51,983 bases of DNA from RUG721 sp040307385 (GCA_040307385.1 JAWRJQ010000010.1:1-51983); one strand, 5' to 3'. Shown: positions 16,693-24,780, counted from the first letter of the stretch. Translations and numbers: made by a program. The notes: a model not told the origin generated them from the letters alone.

Positions 16693-17217
16693 ATGAGCGG
16701 GATCATTCTTTATCAATCAAAATATGGAGCAACAAAGCGTTACGCAGATTGGCTTGCAGAAGAAACCGGTTTTCCATGTGTTGAAATCAGAAAAGCAAGA
16801 ATCGGTGATGTAAAAGGGTACGACACGATTATTCTTGGAGGAGGAATCTATGCTTCAGGAATTGCAGGACTGCCATTTTTGAGAAAACATATCAACGATT
16901 TGAAGGAAAAGCAGATTATTGTTTTCTGTGTTGGGGCCTCGCCATATGAAGAGGAGGCGGTGAAGCAAGTCGTGGAACATAACTTAAAAGGTACACTTGC
17001 AGGCATTCCCTGCTTCTATTGTCGCGGCTCATGGGATATGGACACTATGTCTTTCAAGGACAAGGCATTATGCACAATGCTGAGAAGGGTTGTAGCCAAA
17101 AAGAGCCCCGACGATTATGAGGTGTGGGAGAAAGCGTTGATGGCGGCAGGTGATGAAGCCTGCGACTGGACAGAAAAACGTTATATTAAACCGATACTAG
17201 AATGCATTTCCAAATAA
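16693..17217 (+). CDS. Flavodoxin domain protein (HemG-like)
   Basis: The 174-aa protein begins SGIILYQSKYGATKRYADWLAEE, the FMN phosphate-binding loop of flavodoxins, followed by DTIILGGGIYASGIAGLPFL and VFCVGASPYEEEA. This pattern is shared with the flavodoxin-like protoporphyrinogen oxidase HemG and related electron carriers; which redox partner it serves is unknown. ATG 16693 has GGAGGG upstream. Low GC and Lys/Ile-rich codons suggest transfer from a Firmicute-like donor together with the upstream membrane protein. Confidence 0.85.
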   Translation: MSGIILYQSKYGATKRYADWLAEETGFPCVEIRKARIGDVKGYDTIILGGGIYASGIAGLPFLRKHINDLKEKQIIVFCVGASPYEEEAVKQVVEHNLKGTLAGIPCFYCRGSWDMDTMSFKDKALCTMLRRVVAKKSPDDYEVWEKALMAAGDEACDWTEKRYIKPILECISK

Positions 17218-17519
17218 ATCGGGCTTTGTCATGGCAGGCTCTTCTTAGAAGCGCTGCTCCTACCGTTCTCCCGCCTGCAGTGTCGTGGTCTTTGCCAGCC
17301 ACTTCATGTCTCGCATCCATCAAACTTCGAAAGGTATTCCTCGCGAGTTATTTCCCAGCTGAATCTGCTCGCCTTCCATCCCGATCTCTTGGAATCCAAC
17401 CGCCTTGTGAACGGCATATCCTGCATCAAGAGTCGTTTCAAAATCATTATGCAACATAGATATTTCATCCATTATAATATCTAATTGTCCATTTTTAGCA
17501 TTGAACATTTAATCCGGTC
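17218..17519. other. 302-bp gap; minus-strand gene remnant
   Basis: A 62-codon minus-strand frame (17508 to 17320) contains AGYAVHKAVGFQEIG, the kind of C-terminal motif seen in acetyltransferases, but there is no catalytic core and no ribosome site. I read it as a remnant, not a gene. Confidence 0.35.
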
Positions 17520-17852
17520 CTATATTTCAGTGTGTTCACTCAGCTGCGTCTTCATATCCCTCCCACCATAAATAACACGAAGAACTGTCACTGTACGGCC
17601 ATCGTTATCGGGAATGTAGAAGACAACATAATTGTCAATAGGAAGCATGCGCAAGTTACGACTTTGCCAAGGTTCTTCCTCGTACTGTCTATGCTTTTCT
17701 GGAAAGGAGTCTAGTCTAAGGATCGCTTTTTCGAGGCGGCTAAGCTGGCCTGCGGCATTTTCGGGAGAAAGCAATTCGAACGCTATGTATTCGTAGATGC
17801 CTCGCAAGTCTTGCTCTGCCTGGTCGGAAATTACAACATCAAACTGCCTCAT
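17520..17852 (-). CDS. RelE/ParE-type toxin of a toxin-antitoxin pair
   Basis: The 110-aa protein has the RelE/ParE plan: VVISDQAEQDLRGIYEYI at the N-terminus, a basic middle (NLRMLPIDNYVVFYIPD) and a final strand VTVLRVIYGGRDM. Family members either cleave mRNA in the ribosome or poison gyrase; the sequence does not decide between them. Its ATG overlaps the antitoxin stop by 4 nt (ATGA), a classic coupled arrangement. Intact length. Confidence 0.9.
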   Translation of the reverse strand: MRQFDVVISDQAEQDLRGIYEYIAFELLSPENAAGQLSRLEKAILRLDSFPEKHRQYEEEPWQSRNLRMLPIDNYVVFYIPDNDGRTVTVLRVIYGGRDMKTQLSEHTEI

Positions 17853-18157
17853 CGATCATAATCCTTGCGAATGTCCGCAAAGACATTTTTGGCAGGCCTT
17901 ACTTTTCCCGCCTTCATATCAACATATCCCTTTTCTAGCTCTTGGAATAATTCAGCAGATGTCATTTCCGATAAGCTCGAAGGAGCGGCGGCGGGCAATG
18001 TCACTTCAAAAGGAATGCCCCTTTGGAGTATGATTTGCTTATAGAACATATTAATTGCATTAGATGCCGGAATCCCAAGCGCCGAAAGAATCTTCTCTGC
18101 CTGTTCTTTGACATCGGGTTCTATTCTGGCATATAGGTTTGCTGATTTCTGTGCCAT
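17849..18157 (-). CDS. RelB/DinJ-type antitoxin
   Basis: The 102-aa protein has the ribbon-helix-helix start (ANLYARIEPDVKEQAEKILSALG followed by SNAINMFYKQIIL) of RelB/DinJ antitoxins, the GIPFEV motif after it, and an acidic/variable C-terminus that would wrap the toxin. GGAGGT lies about 8 nt before ATG 18157. RelB-type antitoxins repress their own promoter. Confidence 0.9.
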   Translation of the reverse strand: MAQKSANLYARIEPDVKEQAEKILSALGIPASNAINMFYKQIILQRGIPFEVTLPAAAPSSLSEMTSAELFQELEKGYVDMKAGKVRPAKNVFADIRKDYDR

Positions 18158-18192
18158 GACGCGTACCTCCGTATTAGATTATTCGTTAAAAG

Positions 18193-18221
18193 AGAATACA
18201 ACAATGTGCGTACAATAGCAA
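18193..18221 (-). promoter_or_regulatory. Candidate promoter of the toxin-antitoxin operon
   Basis: On the minus strand TTGCTA (18221-18216) and TATTCT (18198-18193) are 17 bp apart, giving a leader of about 30 nt. Repeated TTGT/ACAA blocks in and around it could be the antitoxin operator. Confidence 0.45.
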
Positions 18222-18270
18222 TACAAATAGGCCGCATTTGCGACCTCCTTGCCTACAAGTAGAGGTTTGT

Positions 18271-18525
18271 TCACCTAGCCCGCATCTCTGAAACCCGTTG
18301 ATGTTCCTGCATGTTTCTCGAGCCTTCCACCGAAAGGATATATCCGTTTCCCATATTCTCATCTATGAGCTTCCGGTACATCTCGGTCGCCCTGCCGGCA
18401 TCCGTGTATCTCTCCAACGTCTCGGGATCCAGGATGCCTGCATATGCAGCCTTCCAACTCTCGGTCTGAACGTATGCCAGGGCATTTTCATCGCCCTTTC
18501 GAACGCTCCGCAGCTCTGCTTCCAT
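18271..18525 (-). pseudogene. Truncated GNAT acetyltransferase
   Basis: A GGGGG ribosome site and ATG 18525 open a typical GNAT N-terminus (ALAYVQTESWKAAYAGIL, then GNGYILSVEG). After about 70 residues it runs into unrelated sequence and stops at 84 aa, before the acetyl-CoA-binding part, so it cannot be active. The tail SRNMQEHQRVSE is shared with a remnant at 16.05 kb. Confidence 0.65.
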
Positions 18526-18880
18526 ATAGAGACCCCCGCGTATCCCGGCTCAGTTCTCGAGCAGCCTCTCTTATAGCGACTTCTCTGCCTGCAATCAAGC
18601 GACGGCCGCCCTCATCATGCGGGCGCTTTGCCACGATGAGATCCTCCTGTATAATGGCGCCCATGATGAGGTAGCGCATATGCCGCAGGCTCCCGATCGC
18701 CGCGCCCTGCAATCTGCCAGAGGCTTTCCCTGCCTCTGCGTGTGCCCGCATGAGTCGTCAGGGCGTCAACGAGGTTCTATAGCGTTCAATAAAAGATTCG
18801 GCGAGAAGACTGCGGGAAATCATCGCAGACAGACGCCCCTGGTTTCGGGGGACCCACATTCAATATTCAAGGAGAAGACG
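18526..18880. other. 355-bp gap without recognised gene
   Basis: Open frames exist on both strands (for example 18488-18751 minus, and the upstream extension of the next gene), but none has a ribosome site or a family signature. Confidence 0.4.
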
Positions 18881-19351
18881 ATGGATATAGAGATCAGAGA
18901 AGTTGCGGATAAGAGGGAAAAGGAAGCCGTATCACGGGACGTGCTCAACGACCTGCCGGAATGGTTCGGGCTGCCTGAGAGCACGGAGGAATACATCCAC
19001 GGCTCGCAAGACAAGCCCCTGATAGCCTGCTATGTCGACGGTGAAGCTGCGGGCTTTATCGTCTTGAATGCGACGAGCCGGGATTGCGCCGACATCTTTG
19101 TGATGGGCGTCAAGAAGAAGTTCCATCGGATGGGTGTCGGGGCAAAGCTGAATAGCGCATTCGAGGCGATGGCCAAAGAGCTCGGATACACGTACTCGCA
19201 GGTGAAAACCGTGCAGATGGGGCACTACAAGGAGTATGACAGCACCAACAGATTCTATATGGCGATGGGGTATAGGGAGCTGGAATGCTTTCCCACCTTA
19301 TGGGACGAATGGAACCCGTGCCAGATCTACATCAAATACCTCGGAGAGTAG
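18881..19351 (+). CDS. GNAT family N-acetyltransferase
   Basis: The 156-aa protein has the acetyl-CoA loop KFHRMGVGAKLNSAF and the end motif STNRFYMAMGYRELE. It belongs to the group sometimes annotated as aminoglycoside or general small-molecule acetyltransferases; the substrate is unknown. AAGGAGAAG precedes ATG 18881 with ideal spacing. The frame is open upstream to 18617 but that part is not protein-like. Confidence 0.88.
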   Translation: MDIEIREVADKREKEAVSRDVLNDLPEWFGLPESTEEYIHGSQDKPLIACYVDGEAAGFIVLNATSRDCADIFVMGVKKKFHRMGVGAKLNSAFEAMAKELGYTYSQVKTVQMGHYKEYDSTNRFYMAMGYRELECFPTLWDEWNPCQIYIKYLGE

Positions 19352-19469
19352 CAGGCTCATCAAAAACGGCGGTATTCTGAGAGAGGGAGATTATCAATTC
19401 TGAAGGCGTTTCAGTGAAACGGCATCGCATGTCTGTTTGATGGATTTCGGCTTGTAAGGAGAAGACAAC

Positions 19470-19832
19470 ATGTTGCTGCCCGTGTTTGTTGCAAAGAAAC
19501 TGAGCAAAGAAGTGCAGGACAACATCGCATGCAAAGCGTACAGCGAAGAAGAGCTCAAAAGAATATATGACGCGCTTACGTCGAATGTGAGCGATGCAAA
19601 AAACGGCTTTGCAGCCAGCGCCGTCCTGTTCCTACTCGTCTTCGGCTTTATCGCCTATAAGATCGTTTCGGTCGATAGCAGGTTCACTGCTTTTGGGGTG
19701 CTGTTCGGCGCCGCATGCTATGCGATGGTCTTGCTGGTCCTGTATCTGAACATGACCTCTGCAAAACGGCAATTCTCCCGCCTGGTAAAGGCCAATTACC
19801 AAGGCTTTGACGAGGGCATGCTGAGGCAATAG
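19470..19832 (+). CDS. Small two-helix membrane protein, unknown
   Basis: The 120-aa product has an acidic/basic N-terminal part (KKLSKEVQDNIACKAYSEEEL), two hydrophobic helices (ASAVLFLLVFGFIAYKIV and FGVLFGAACYAMVLLVLYL) and a short C-terminal tail. No family recognised. AAGGAGAAG precedes the ATG. It is a single gene bounded by gaps on both sides. Confidence 0.6.
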   Translation: MLLPVFVAKKLSKEVQDNIACKAYSEEELKRIYDALTSNVSDAKNGFAASAVLFLLVFGFIAYKIVSVDSRFTAFGVLFGAACYAMVLLVLYLNMTSAKRQFSRLVKANYQGFDEGMLRQ

Positions 19833-19860
19833 GCGCGCACGCGCGGAAAGAGGCAATGCA

Positions 19861-19890
19861 CACGGCCCCGGTTTAACGACCGGGGCCGTG
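19861..19890. terminator. Perfect 12-bp hairpin between convergent genes
   Basis: CACGGCCCCGGT pairs with ACCGGGGCCGTG around a 6-nt loop. It lies between the ends of the membrane protein (plus) and methyltransferase (minus) genes, as expected for a bidirectional terminator, but neither side has a T run. Confidence 0.5.
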
Positions 19891-19940
19891 CACGCCCCTA
19901 CGCCATCCCCTCTGTCATCGTAGACGCGCAGGGCACGCGA

Positions 19941-20768
19941 TCATCCGGCATCCCCGTTCGCCTGCTTTCTCGCCACCACCATCAGATGCTCGCCATGCGA
20001 GAGATAGTTCTCATTCTCGCAGATCCGATACCCGAACTCATACCAGGCCATCCGCTCCTTGCGGGGCGCTTTGGCCAACAGATCCTTATACGGAGCGAGC
20101 ACGCCTTCCTGGGAGAACACGGTTTCGATGCTCCACCCGCCCCTTTCGGCGAACAGCGCCTTCGCGTCCTTCACCGTGGTCATATACGACTGCGTGAAGG
20201 CGTCGAAGGCAAGCGAGCGGTTCTGCAGAACCACGTCGAAGTACTGCTTCTCCTCCGGGATCAGTATGGCTTTCCGGAATTGCCTCAACCCGTATATCAC
20301 CCCGCCATACATCAGGATGAAAGAGGCGAATAGGCACCCGCCGGGCTTCAATACCCTGCGCGCCTCGCCCAGCGCCCTGCGCCTATCGTCCTCATCGAGC
20401 AGGTGGTACAGCGGACCCATCAAGAAGACCGCATCGAAGGACGCATCCTCGAATCTCGATAAATCCAACGCATTGCCCTGCTGGGCGCGAACGTGCGTCC
20501 TGTACTGCCTGGCCTTCCGCTTTGCAAACTCCACGTTTTTGCTGGCAAGGTCCACGAGTGTGACCTCATGCCCTATACGGGAGAAGTGAATCGAGTAATG
20601 GCCCGGCCCGCCGCCGACATCCAAGATGCTGTCGTTCGGGCGAATGTAGCGTTCCATAACCTTTACCGTTATGTACTTCTCGTAAGGATGCTCTTTTTGC
20701 AGGCGGTTCCACTCCTGCAGCGGATCGGAATCGTAGTGCTTTTGGACCTCGATGAGCTCCTGCTTCAT
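19941..20768 (-). CDS. Class I SAM-dependent methyltransferase
   Basis: The 275-aa protein has motif I ILDVGGGPGHYSIHFSRIGH, the acidic end of strand 2 (VTLVDLA), motif DAVFLMGPLYHL and RRVLKPGGCLFASF. This is the UbiE/Methyltransf_11 type with small-molecule substrates; the substrate is not evident. A C-terminal extension of about 90 aa (LAPYKDLLAKAPRKERM onward) may form the substrate lid. The start MKQELIEVQKHYD was chosen over a much longer open frame that only exists because of antisense coding in the ATP-grasp gene and the tRNA. Confidence 0.85.
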   Translation of the reverse strand: MKQELIEVQKHYDSDPLQEWNRLQKEHPYEKYITVKVMERYIRPNDSILDVGGGPGHYSIHFSRIGHEVTLVDLASKNVEFAKRKARQYRTHVRAQQGNALDLSRFEDASFDAVFLMGPLYHLLDEDDRRRALGEARRVLKPGGCLFASFILMYGGVIYGLRQFRKAILIPEEKQYFDVVLQNRSLAFDAFTQSYMTTVKDAKALFAERGGWSIETVFSQEGVLAPYKDLLAKAPRKERMAWYEFGYRICENENYLSHGEHLMVVARKQANGDAG

Positions 20769-20877
20769 CAGCCAGCCTTCCGTCTCCGGCCGAGGGCGGA
20801 TGCGCGCGCCCGCGGGCCGTTCGAAGAAAAAGATCCTAACCCGTTTCCGGCTGGAACGGATTCGGATTGCAATGACC

Positions 20878-20964
20878 TGGTGCCCGAGGTGGGGCTCGAA
20901 CCCACACATGGTTTCCCATAAAGGTTTTTGAGACCTTCGCGTCTGCCAATTCCGCCACTCGGGC
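20878..20964 (-). tRNA. tRNA-Leu (CAA anticodon)
   Basis: Acceptor GCCCGAG pairs with CTCGGGC, then A and an encoded CCA. Anticodon loop CTCAAAA gives CAA (reads UUG). The long variable arm (TTATGGGAAACCAT region) and the T-arm GTGGGTTCGAGCCCCAC are as expected for a class II tRNA. Confidence 0.95.
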
Positions 20965-21062
20965 ATGAGTGCGCGAGAAAAACTATAGCAAAGAATCTGC
21001 ATCCTGTGTGCGGTCCCCGCCATGTAGTACAGTAGAGCAGGCAATGCAGCAGGAGGCTGGGT

Positions 21063-22091
21063 ATGGACCTGAAAAGCAAGATCAAGATGTTCACCGCGCG
21101 CGTGAAGTCCGGCAGCGTCAAACGCATGTATGCGCTCGCCCAAGACATCCACGACGAGGAGGGCATTCCCACCGCGCTCACCTTCCTCGACATGGGCTGG
21201 TGTATCCTGCGCTACGGCTTGGGCTATCAGGAGTATCGGGGCTACCACTTCGCCGGCAAGCCCGCGCGCCTGCGCCGCACCTTCATGACCATGAACCACA
21301 ACGTTGCGCTCACCCGCGAAACCTGCGACCGCTCCCTCTACGGCCTCTTCGACGACAAGATCGCGTTCATGAGACGCTACGGCGAGTTCATCGGCCGCGA
21401 TTGGATCGATGTGCGCGAGGCGGGGGAGGAGGGCGTCCGCGCGTTCTGCTCCGCCCACCCGACGGTGTTCGCCAAGATCATCGACTCCTTCGGCGGTCAG
21501 GGCATCGAGCGCTACCGCACCGAGGAGATCGCCGACTACCGCGCCTTCTACCACGAGCTCATGGACAAGCACCAGTATCTGCTCGAGGAGGCCATCGAAC
21601 AGCATCCCGAGATGGACAAGCTGTGCCCCGACACGGTCAACACGCTGCGCATGTGCACGCTCATGGTGGATGGCGCGCCCAAGCACGTCTACACCATCGT
21701 CCGCATGGGAACCGGCGGCAGCTGCGTCGACAACGCCACGAGCGGCGGCATCTACACCTGGGTCGATCCCGACGGCGTGCTGCGTTACCAGTGCTTCTCC
21801 GATAAAACCGGGTTCCATTACACCGTCCATCCGTCCACGGGCATGGCGTTCGAGGGGTTCAAGATCCCGCTCTACGACGAGTGCATCGACTTCGCCCTGC
21901 GCGTCGCGCAGGTTGAGCCGCGCATGGGCTATGTGGGGTGGGACGTGGCCGTCACGCCTCAGGGTCCCGTGCTCGTGGAAGCCAACCTCATCCCAGGCTA
22001 CGACATGCCGCAGAACAGCGCTTGGCATCCGGACGGGGAGGGCGCCCTGCCGCTCTTCGAGGCGGCGCTCGGGCGCAAGGTGCCCACGTAG
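21063..22091 (+). CDS. Sugar-transfer-associated ATP-grasp protein, copy 1
   Basis: The 342-aa protein resembles the ATP-grasp family often found in capsule and exopolysaccharide loci (sugar-transfer associated ATP-grasp). Visible features are the nucleotide-binding stretch FAKIIDSFGGQGIERY, NTLRMCTLMVDG, VDNATSGGIYTWVD, and the metal/ATP site VLVEANLIPGYDMPQNSAWH. The carboxylate and nucleophile it joins are unknown. AGGAGG precedes the ATG. The next gene is a full paralog of the same length, so this is a tandem duplication. No glycosyltransferase lies next to them, unlike in capsule loci. Confidence 0.8.
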   Translation: MDLKSKIKMFTARVKSGSVKRMYALAQDIHDEEGIPTALTFLDMGWCILRYGLGYQEYRGYHFAGKPARLRRTFMTMNHNVALTRETCDRSLYGLFDDKIAFMRRYGEFIGRDWIDVREAGEEGVRAFCSAHPTVFAKIIDSFGGQGIERYRTEEIADYRAFYHELMDKHQYLLEEAIEQHPEMDKLCPDTVNTLRMCTLMVDGAPKHVYTIVRMGTGGSCVDNATSGGIYTWVDPDGVLRYQCFSDKTGFHYTVHPSTGMAFEGFKIPLYDECIDFALRVAQVEPRMGYVGWDVAVTPQGPVLVEANLIPGYDMPQNSAWHPDGEGALPLFEAALGRKVPT

Positions 22092-22223
22092 CGGCAGCTC
22101 GCGCATGCCTGCGGCGAACCTAAAACGAACCTAAAGATCTGCTCGGAATTCGCTGTTTCCCCAAGAGCCGGCCCCCATCGTGCCATACTGTTAAATCCAT
22201 TTATGATGCGCGAGGGGACGAGC

Positions 22224-23252
22224 ATGGATAGCGCCAGCAAGGTGAAGCTGTTCTTGAACCGGCTTGAAACAGGGAGCGTCAAGCGCATGTACGCGCTCGC
22301 CCGTGACGTCCATGACGAGACGGGCATGCCGACGCCGATCGTCTTTCTCGACATGGGCTGGTGCATCATCCGCTACGGCATCGGCTACACGGAGTACCGG
22401 GAATACGATTTCGCCGGCAAGCCCGCGCGCCTGCGCCGCACCTTCATGACCATGAACCACAACGTGGCGCTCACGCGCGAACTCTGCGATCGCTCGACCT
22501 ATCCCGTGTTCGAAGACAAGATCAAGATGCTCGAGATGTTCGAGAGCTTCGTCAGCCGCGACTGGATCGACGTGCGCACGGCGACTGCGGGTGAGGTCGA
22601 GCGATTCTGCACGCGCCATCCCGTGATCTTCGCCAAGGTCGTGGACTCGTTCGGCGGCCAGGGCATCGACCGCTTCGTCACGGCGGACATCGCGGATCGC
22701 CGAGCGTTCATCGAGCGCTGCATCGAGCGCCGCCAGTATCTGCTCGAAGAGGCCATCGAGCAGCATCCCAAGATGGCCGCGCTCAACCCCAGCTCCATCA
22801 ACACGCTGCGCATGTGCACCGTCATGGTGGAGGGCACGCCCAAGCTCGTCTATGCGATGCTGCGCATCGGCACGGACGGCAGCTTCGTCGACAACGCCAC
22901 GAGCGGCGGCATCTACACCTGGGTCGATCCCGACGGCGTGCTGCGCTATCCATGCACGAGCGATAAGACCTGCCTCTACTATGACACGCATCCCGTCACC
23001 GGAGTCGAGTTCAAGGGATTCGCGATTCCGCGATACGACGAATGCGTGGATTTCGTGCTGCGCATGGCTGCGTCGGCGCCGCGTATGGGTTACGTGGGAT
23101 GGGACGTTGCGATCACGCCCGAAGACCCCACGTTCGTCGAGGCCAACAACATACCCGGCTACCATATCGCCCAGAACAGCGCATGGCATCCGGGCGGGGA
23201 GGGCGCGCTGCCCATGTTCGAGAAGGCTCTCGGACGCAAGATTCCCCGGTAG
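22224..23252 (+). CDS. Sugar-transfer-associated ATP-grasp protein, copy 2
   Basis: 342 aa, alignable end to end without gaps with the preceding gene, with about two thirds identical residues by eye. Same ATP-grasp motifs: FAKVVDSFGGQGIDRF, VDNATSGGIYTWVD, FVEANNIPGYHIAQNSAWH. I chose ATG 22224 because GAGGGG lies at good distance and the start aligns with that of copy 1; the frame also opens at 22203. It lies 132 bp after copy 1. Some DNA blocks of about 50-60 bp are nearly identical between copies, while others differ strongly, suggesting gene conversion. Confidence 0.8.
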   Translation: MDSASKVKLFLNRLETGSVKRMYALARDVHDETGMPTPIVFLDMGWCIIRYGIGYTEYREYDFAGKPARLRRTFMTMNHNVALTRELCDRSTYPVFEDKIKMLEMFESFVSRDWIDVRTATAGEVERFCTRHPVIFAKVVDSFGGQGIDRFVTADIADRRAFIERCIERRQYLLEEAIEQHPKMAALNPSSINTLRMCTVMVEGTPKLVYAMLRIGTDGSFVDNATSGGIYTWVDPDGVLRYPCTSDKTCLYYDTHPVTGVEFKGFAIPRYDECVDFVLRMAASAPRMGYVGWDVAITPEDPTFVEANNIPGYHIAQNSAWHPGGEGALPMFEKALGRKIPR

Positions 23253-23260
23253 AATCCTTC

Positions 23261-23289
23261 TTGCAACGGATGGCGAAGAGCGGTAGCAT
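23261..23289 (+). promoter_or_regulatory. Candidate promoter of the infC operon
   Basis: TTGCAA (23261-23266) and TAGCAT (23284-23289) with a 17-bp spacer, giving a leader of about 180 nt before infC. Confidence 0.45.
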
Positions 23290-23402
23290 AGCACCTGCGT
23301 TGTAACAAGCGGGGCGGAGCCTGCGCCCCCACCTGCCGGCGCCCTTTGGCAGCTGTCTGGTCAGACAAACGATCATCTCCAGCATCTTCGCTGGCGTCAT
23401 GT

Positions 23403-23433
23403 CTCCCGGATAGCTCTGCGTCGGGAGTTTTTT
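23403..23433 (+). promoter_or_regulatory. Terminator-type attenuator in the infC leader
   Basis: CTCCCG (23403-23408) pairs with CGGGAG (23422-23427) and is followed by six T. It ends 43 bp before infC, inside its leader, after two other small hairpins (GTCTG/CAGAC at 23355 and CCAGC/GCTGG at 23379). Leader attenuation, often by L20 or IF3, is known for infC-rpmI-rplT operons in Gram-positives; the ligand here is not shown. Confidence 0.65.
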
Positions 23434-23476
23434 GTATGAGCAGGCACGGGAATGACCGCGAAGGAAGGTGTGAGCG

Positions 23477-24052
23477 ATAGCGAATTCGAACGAACCCCGC
23501 ATCAACGAGGAGATCACTGCCCGTACGGTGCGCCTTATCGGCGTAGACGGAAGCCAGCTCGGCGTGTTCGGCGCATCCGATGCCCTGCGCGTGGCCGAGA
23601 GCCAGAATCTCGACCTGGTTGAGATCGCCCCCCATGCAGACCCGCCCGTCTGCAAGGTGCTCGACTATGCCAAGTACCGCTATGAGCAGGATCGCAAGGC
23701 CAAGGCCGCCCGCAAGAAGCAGGCCAAGGTCGAGGTCAAGGAGATGAAGTTCCGTCCGAAGATCGACGTGGGCGATTACGAGACCAAGAAGTCCCACGTG
23801 ATGCGCTTCCTCAAAAAGGGAGCCAAGGTGAAGATCACGATCATGTTCCGTGGTCGCGAGATGGCCCACCCCGAGCAGGGCAAGATGGTGCTCGATCGGC
23901 TTGCAGAGGACCTCGCGCCCTTTGCCAACGTCGAGCAGCAGCCGCTCATGGAGGGCCGCAACATGCATATGCTCGTCGCCCCCATCAAGGGCGCGTTCGA
24001 TAAGGTCGATGAAGCCGAGGCGAGCGAAGAGCCCGAAGAGAAGGAGAACTAA
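23477..24052 (+). CDS. infC: Translation initiation factor IF-3, AUA start
   Basis: IF-3 binds the 30S subunit and checks the start codon and initiator tRNA. The frame reads ANSNEPRINEEITARTVRLIGVDG, matching IF-3 N-termini, and continues through DLVEIAPHADPPVCKVLDYAKYRYE to KIKGAFDK-like C-domain sequence. The only standard start in frame (GTG 23528) would remove the conserved RINEEI segment. An in-frame TGA sits at 23471-23473, so the start must lie between. AAGGAAGG (23461-23468) is exactly 8 nt before ATA 23477, so I call ATA as start, giving 191 aa. Rare starts (AUU in E. coli) in infC serve autoregulation by IF-3. The stop is 1 nt before rpmI. Confidence 0.88.
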   Translation: MANSNEPRINEEITARTVRLIGVDGSQLGVFGASDALRVAESQNLDLVEIAPHADPPVCKVLDYAKYRYEQDRKAKAARKKQAKVEVKEMKFRPKIDVGDYETKKSHVMRFLKKGAKVKITIMFRGREMAHPEQGKMVLDRLAEDLAPFANVEQQPLMEGRNMHMLVAPIKGAFDKVDEAEASEEPEEKEN

Positions 24053-24053
24053 G

Positions 24054-24251
24054 ATGCCCAAGATGAAGACGCATAAGGGTACGGCTAAGCGTTTCCGCCG
24101 TACCGGCACCGGCAAGATCATGCGTGCCAAGGCGTTCAAGAGCCACATCCTCACCAAGAAAAGCCCCAAGCGCATCCGCAACTTCCGCAAGGAGGCCGTC
24201 GTCTCCGCCGCCGATGCGGCCACCGTGTCCCAGCGCATGGGTTCCAAGTAG
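24054..24251 (+). CDS. rpmI: 50S ribosomal protein L35
   Basis: The 65-aa, highly basic protein begins MPKMKTHKGTAKRF and contains SHILTKKSPKRIRNFRK, both diagnostic of L35. AAGGAG overlaps the end of infC, so translation is probably coupled. Second gene of the infC-rpmI-rplT operon. Confidence 0.96.
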   Translation: MPKMKTHKGTAKRFRRTGTGKIMRAKAFKSHILTKKSPKRIRNFRKEAVVSAADAATVSQRMGSK

Positions 24252-24297
24252 CGCTTGCATGCGCATCAGGTTGATTCTCACGAAGGAGTGATGATAT

Positions 24298-24654
24298 ATG
24301 GCACGTATCAAGCGCGCAGTGGCCGGTCGCAAGAAGCGCAATGTTCTGGCCGAGCGTTCCAAGGGTTACTACGGCACCGGTTCGCGCACGTTCCGAGGCA
24401 TGAAGGAGCAGGTCCAGCACTCGCTGCAGTACGCCTACCGCGATCGTCGCAACAAGAAGCGCGACATCCGCCGTCTCTGGATCCAGCGCATCAACGCCGC
24501 CGCCCGCATGAACGACCTCTCGTACAGCTCGTTCATGCACGGCCTGAAGGTCGCCGGTGTCGAGCTCGACCGCAAGGTCCTCGCCCAGATCGCCTACGAG
24601 GATGCCGAGGGCTTCGCAGCTCTGGCCGAGGTCGCCAAGAAGGCCCTCGCCTAG
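24298..24654 (+). CDS. rplT: 50S ribosomal protein L20
   Basis: The 118-aa protein starts MARIKRAVAGRKKRNVLAE and includes SKGYYGTGSRTFR and RDRRNKKRDIRRLWIQRIN, the rRNA-binding helix region. L20 is needed early in 50S assembly and in many bacteria represses its own operon through the leader mRNA. AAGGAG lies 9 nt before the ATG. Last gene of the operon. Confidence 0.97.
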   Translation: MARIKRAVAGRKKRNVLAERSKGYYGTGSRTFRGMKEQVQHSLQYAYRDRRNKKRDIRRLWIQRINAAARMNDLSYSSFMHGLKVAGVELDRKVLAQIAYEDAEGFAALAEVAKKALA

Positions 24655-24695
24655 CACGGCCTCGTCCGGCAGCCATCATAGTTCGATACGGTAGT

Positions 24696-24727
24696 GGAGC
24701 GTCCTTTCGCGGGGCGCTCCAAGCTTT
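24696..24727 (+). terminator. Hairpin terminator after rplT
   Basis: A 9-bp stem (24696-24704 with 24712-24720, one G-T pair), followed by AAGCTTTTA. The T run is short but the position is right for the end of the ribosomal operon. Confidence 0.6.
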
Positions 24728-24780
24728 TACCGCGCAGCCCTCCCAGAGCGGGTCCTCATCTTAACGTCGGAGACATCAAC

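Noticed and set aside
20878..20964. tRNA-Leu as the attachment site of a genomic island
   Set aside because: No integrase and no direct repeat of the tRNA 3' end on the far side of the accessory region. A 10-base match near 39.6 kb is within chance.
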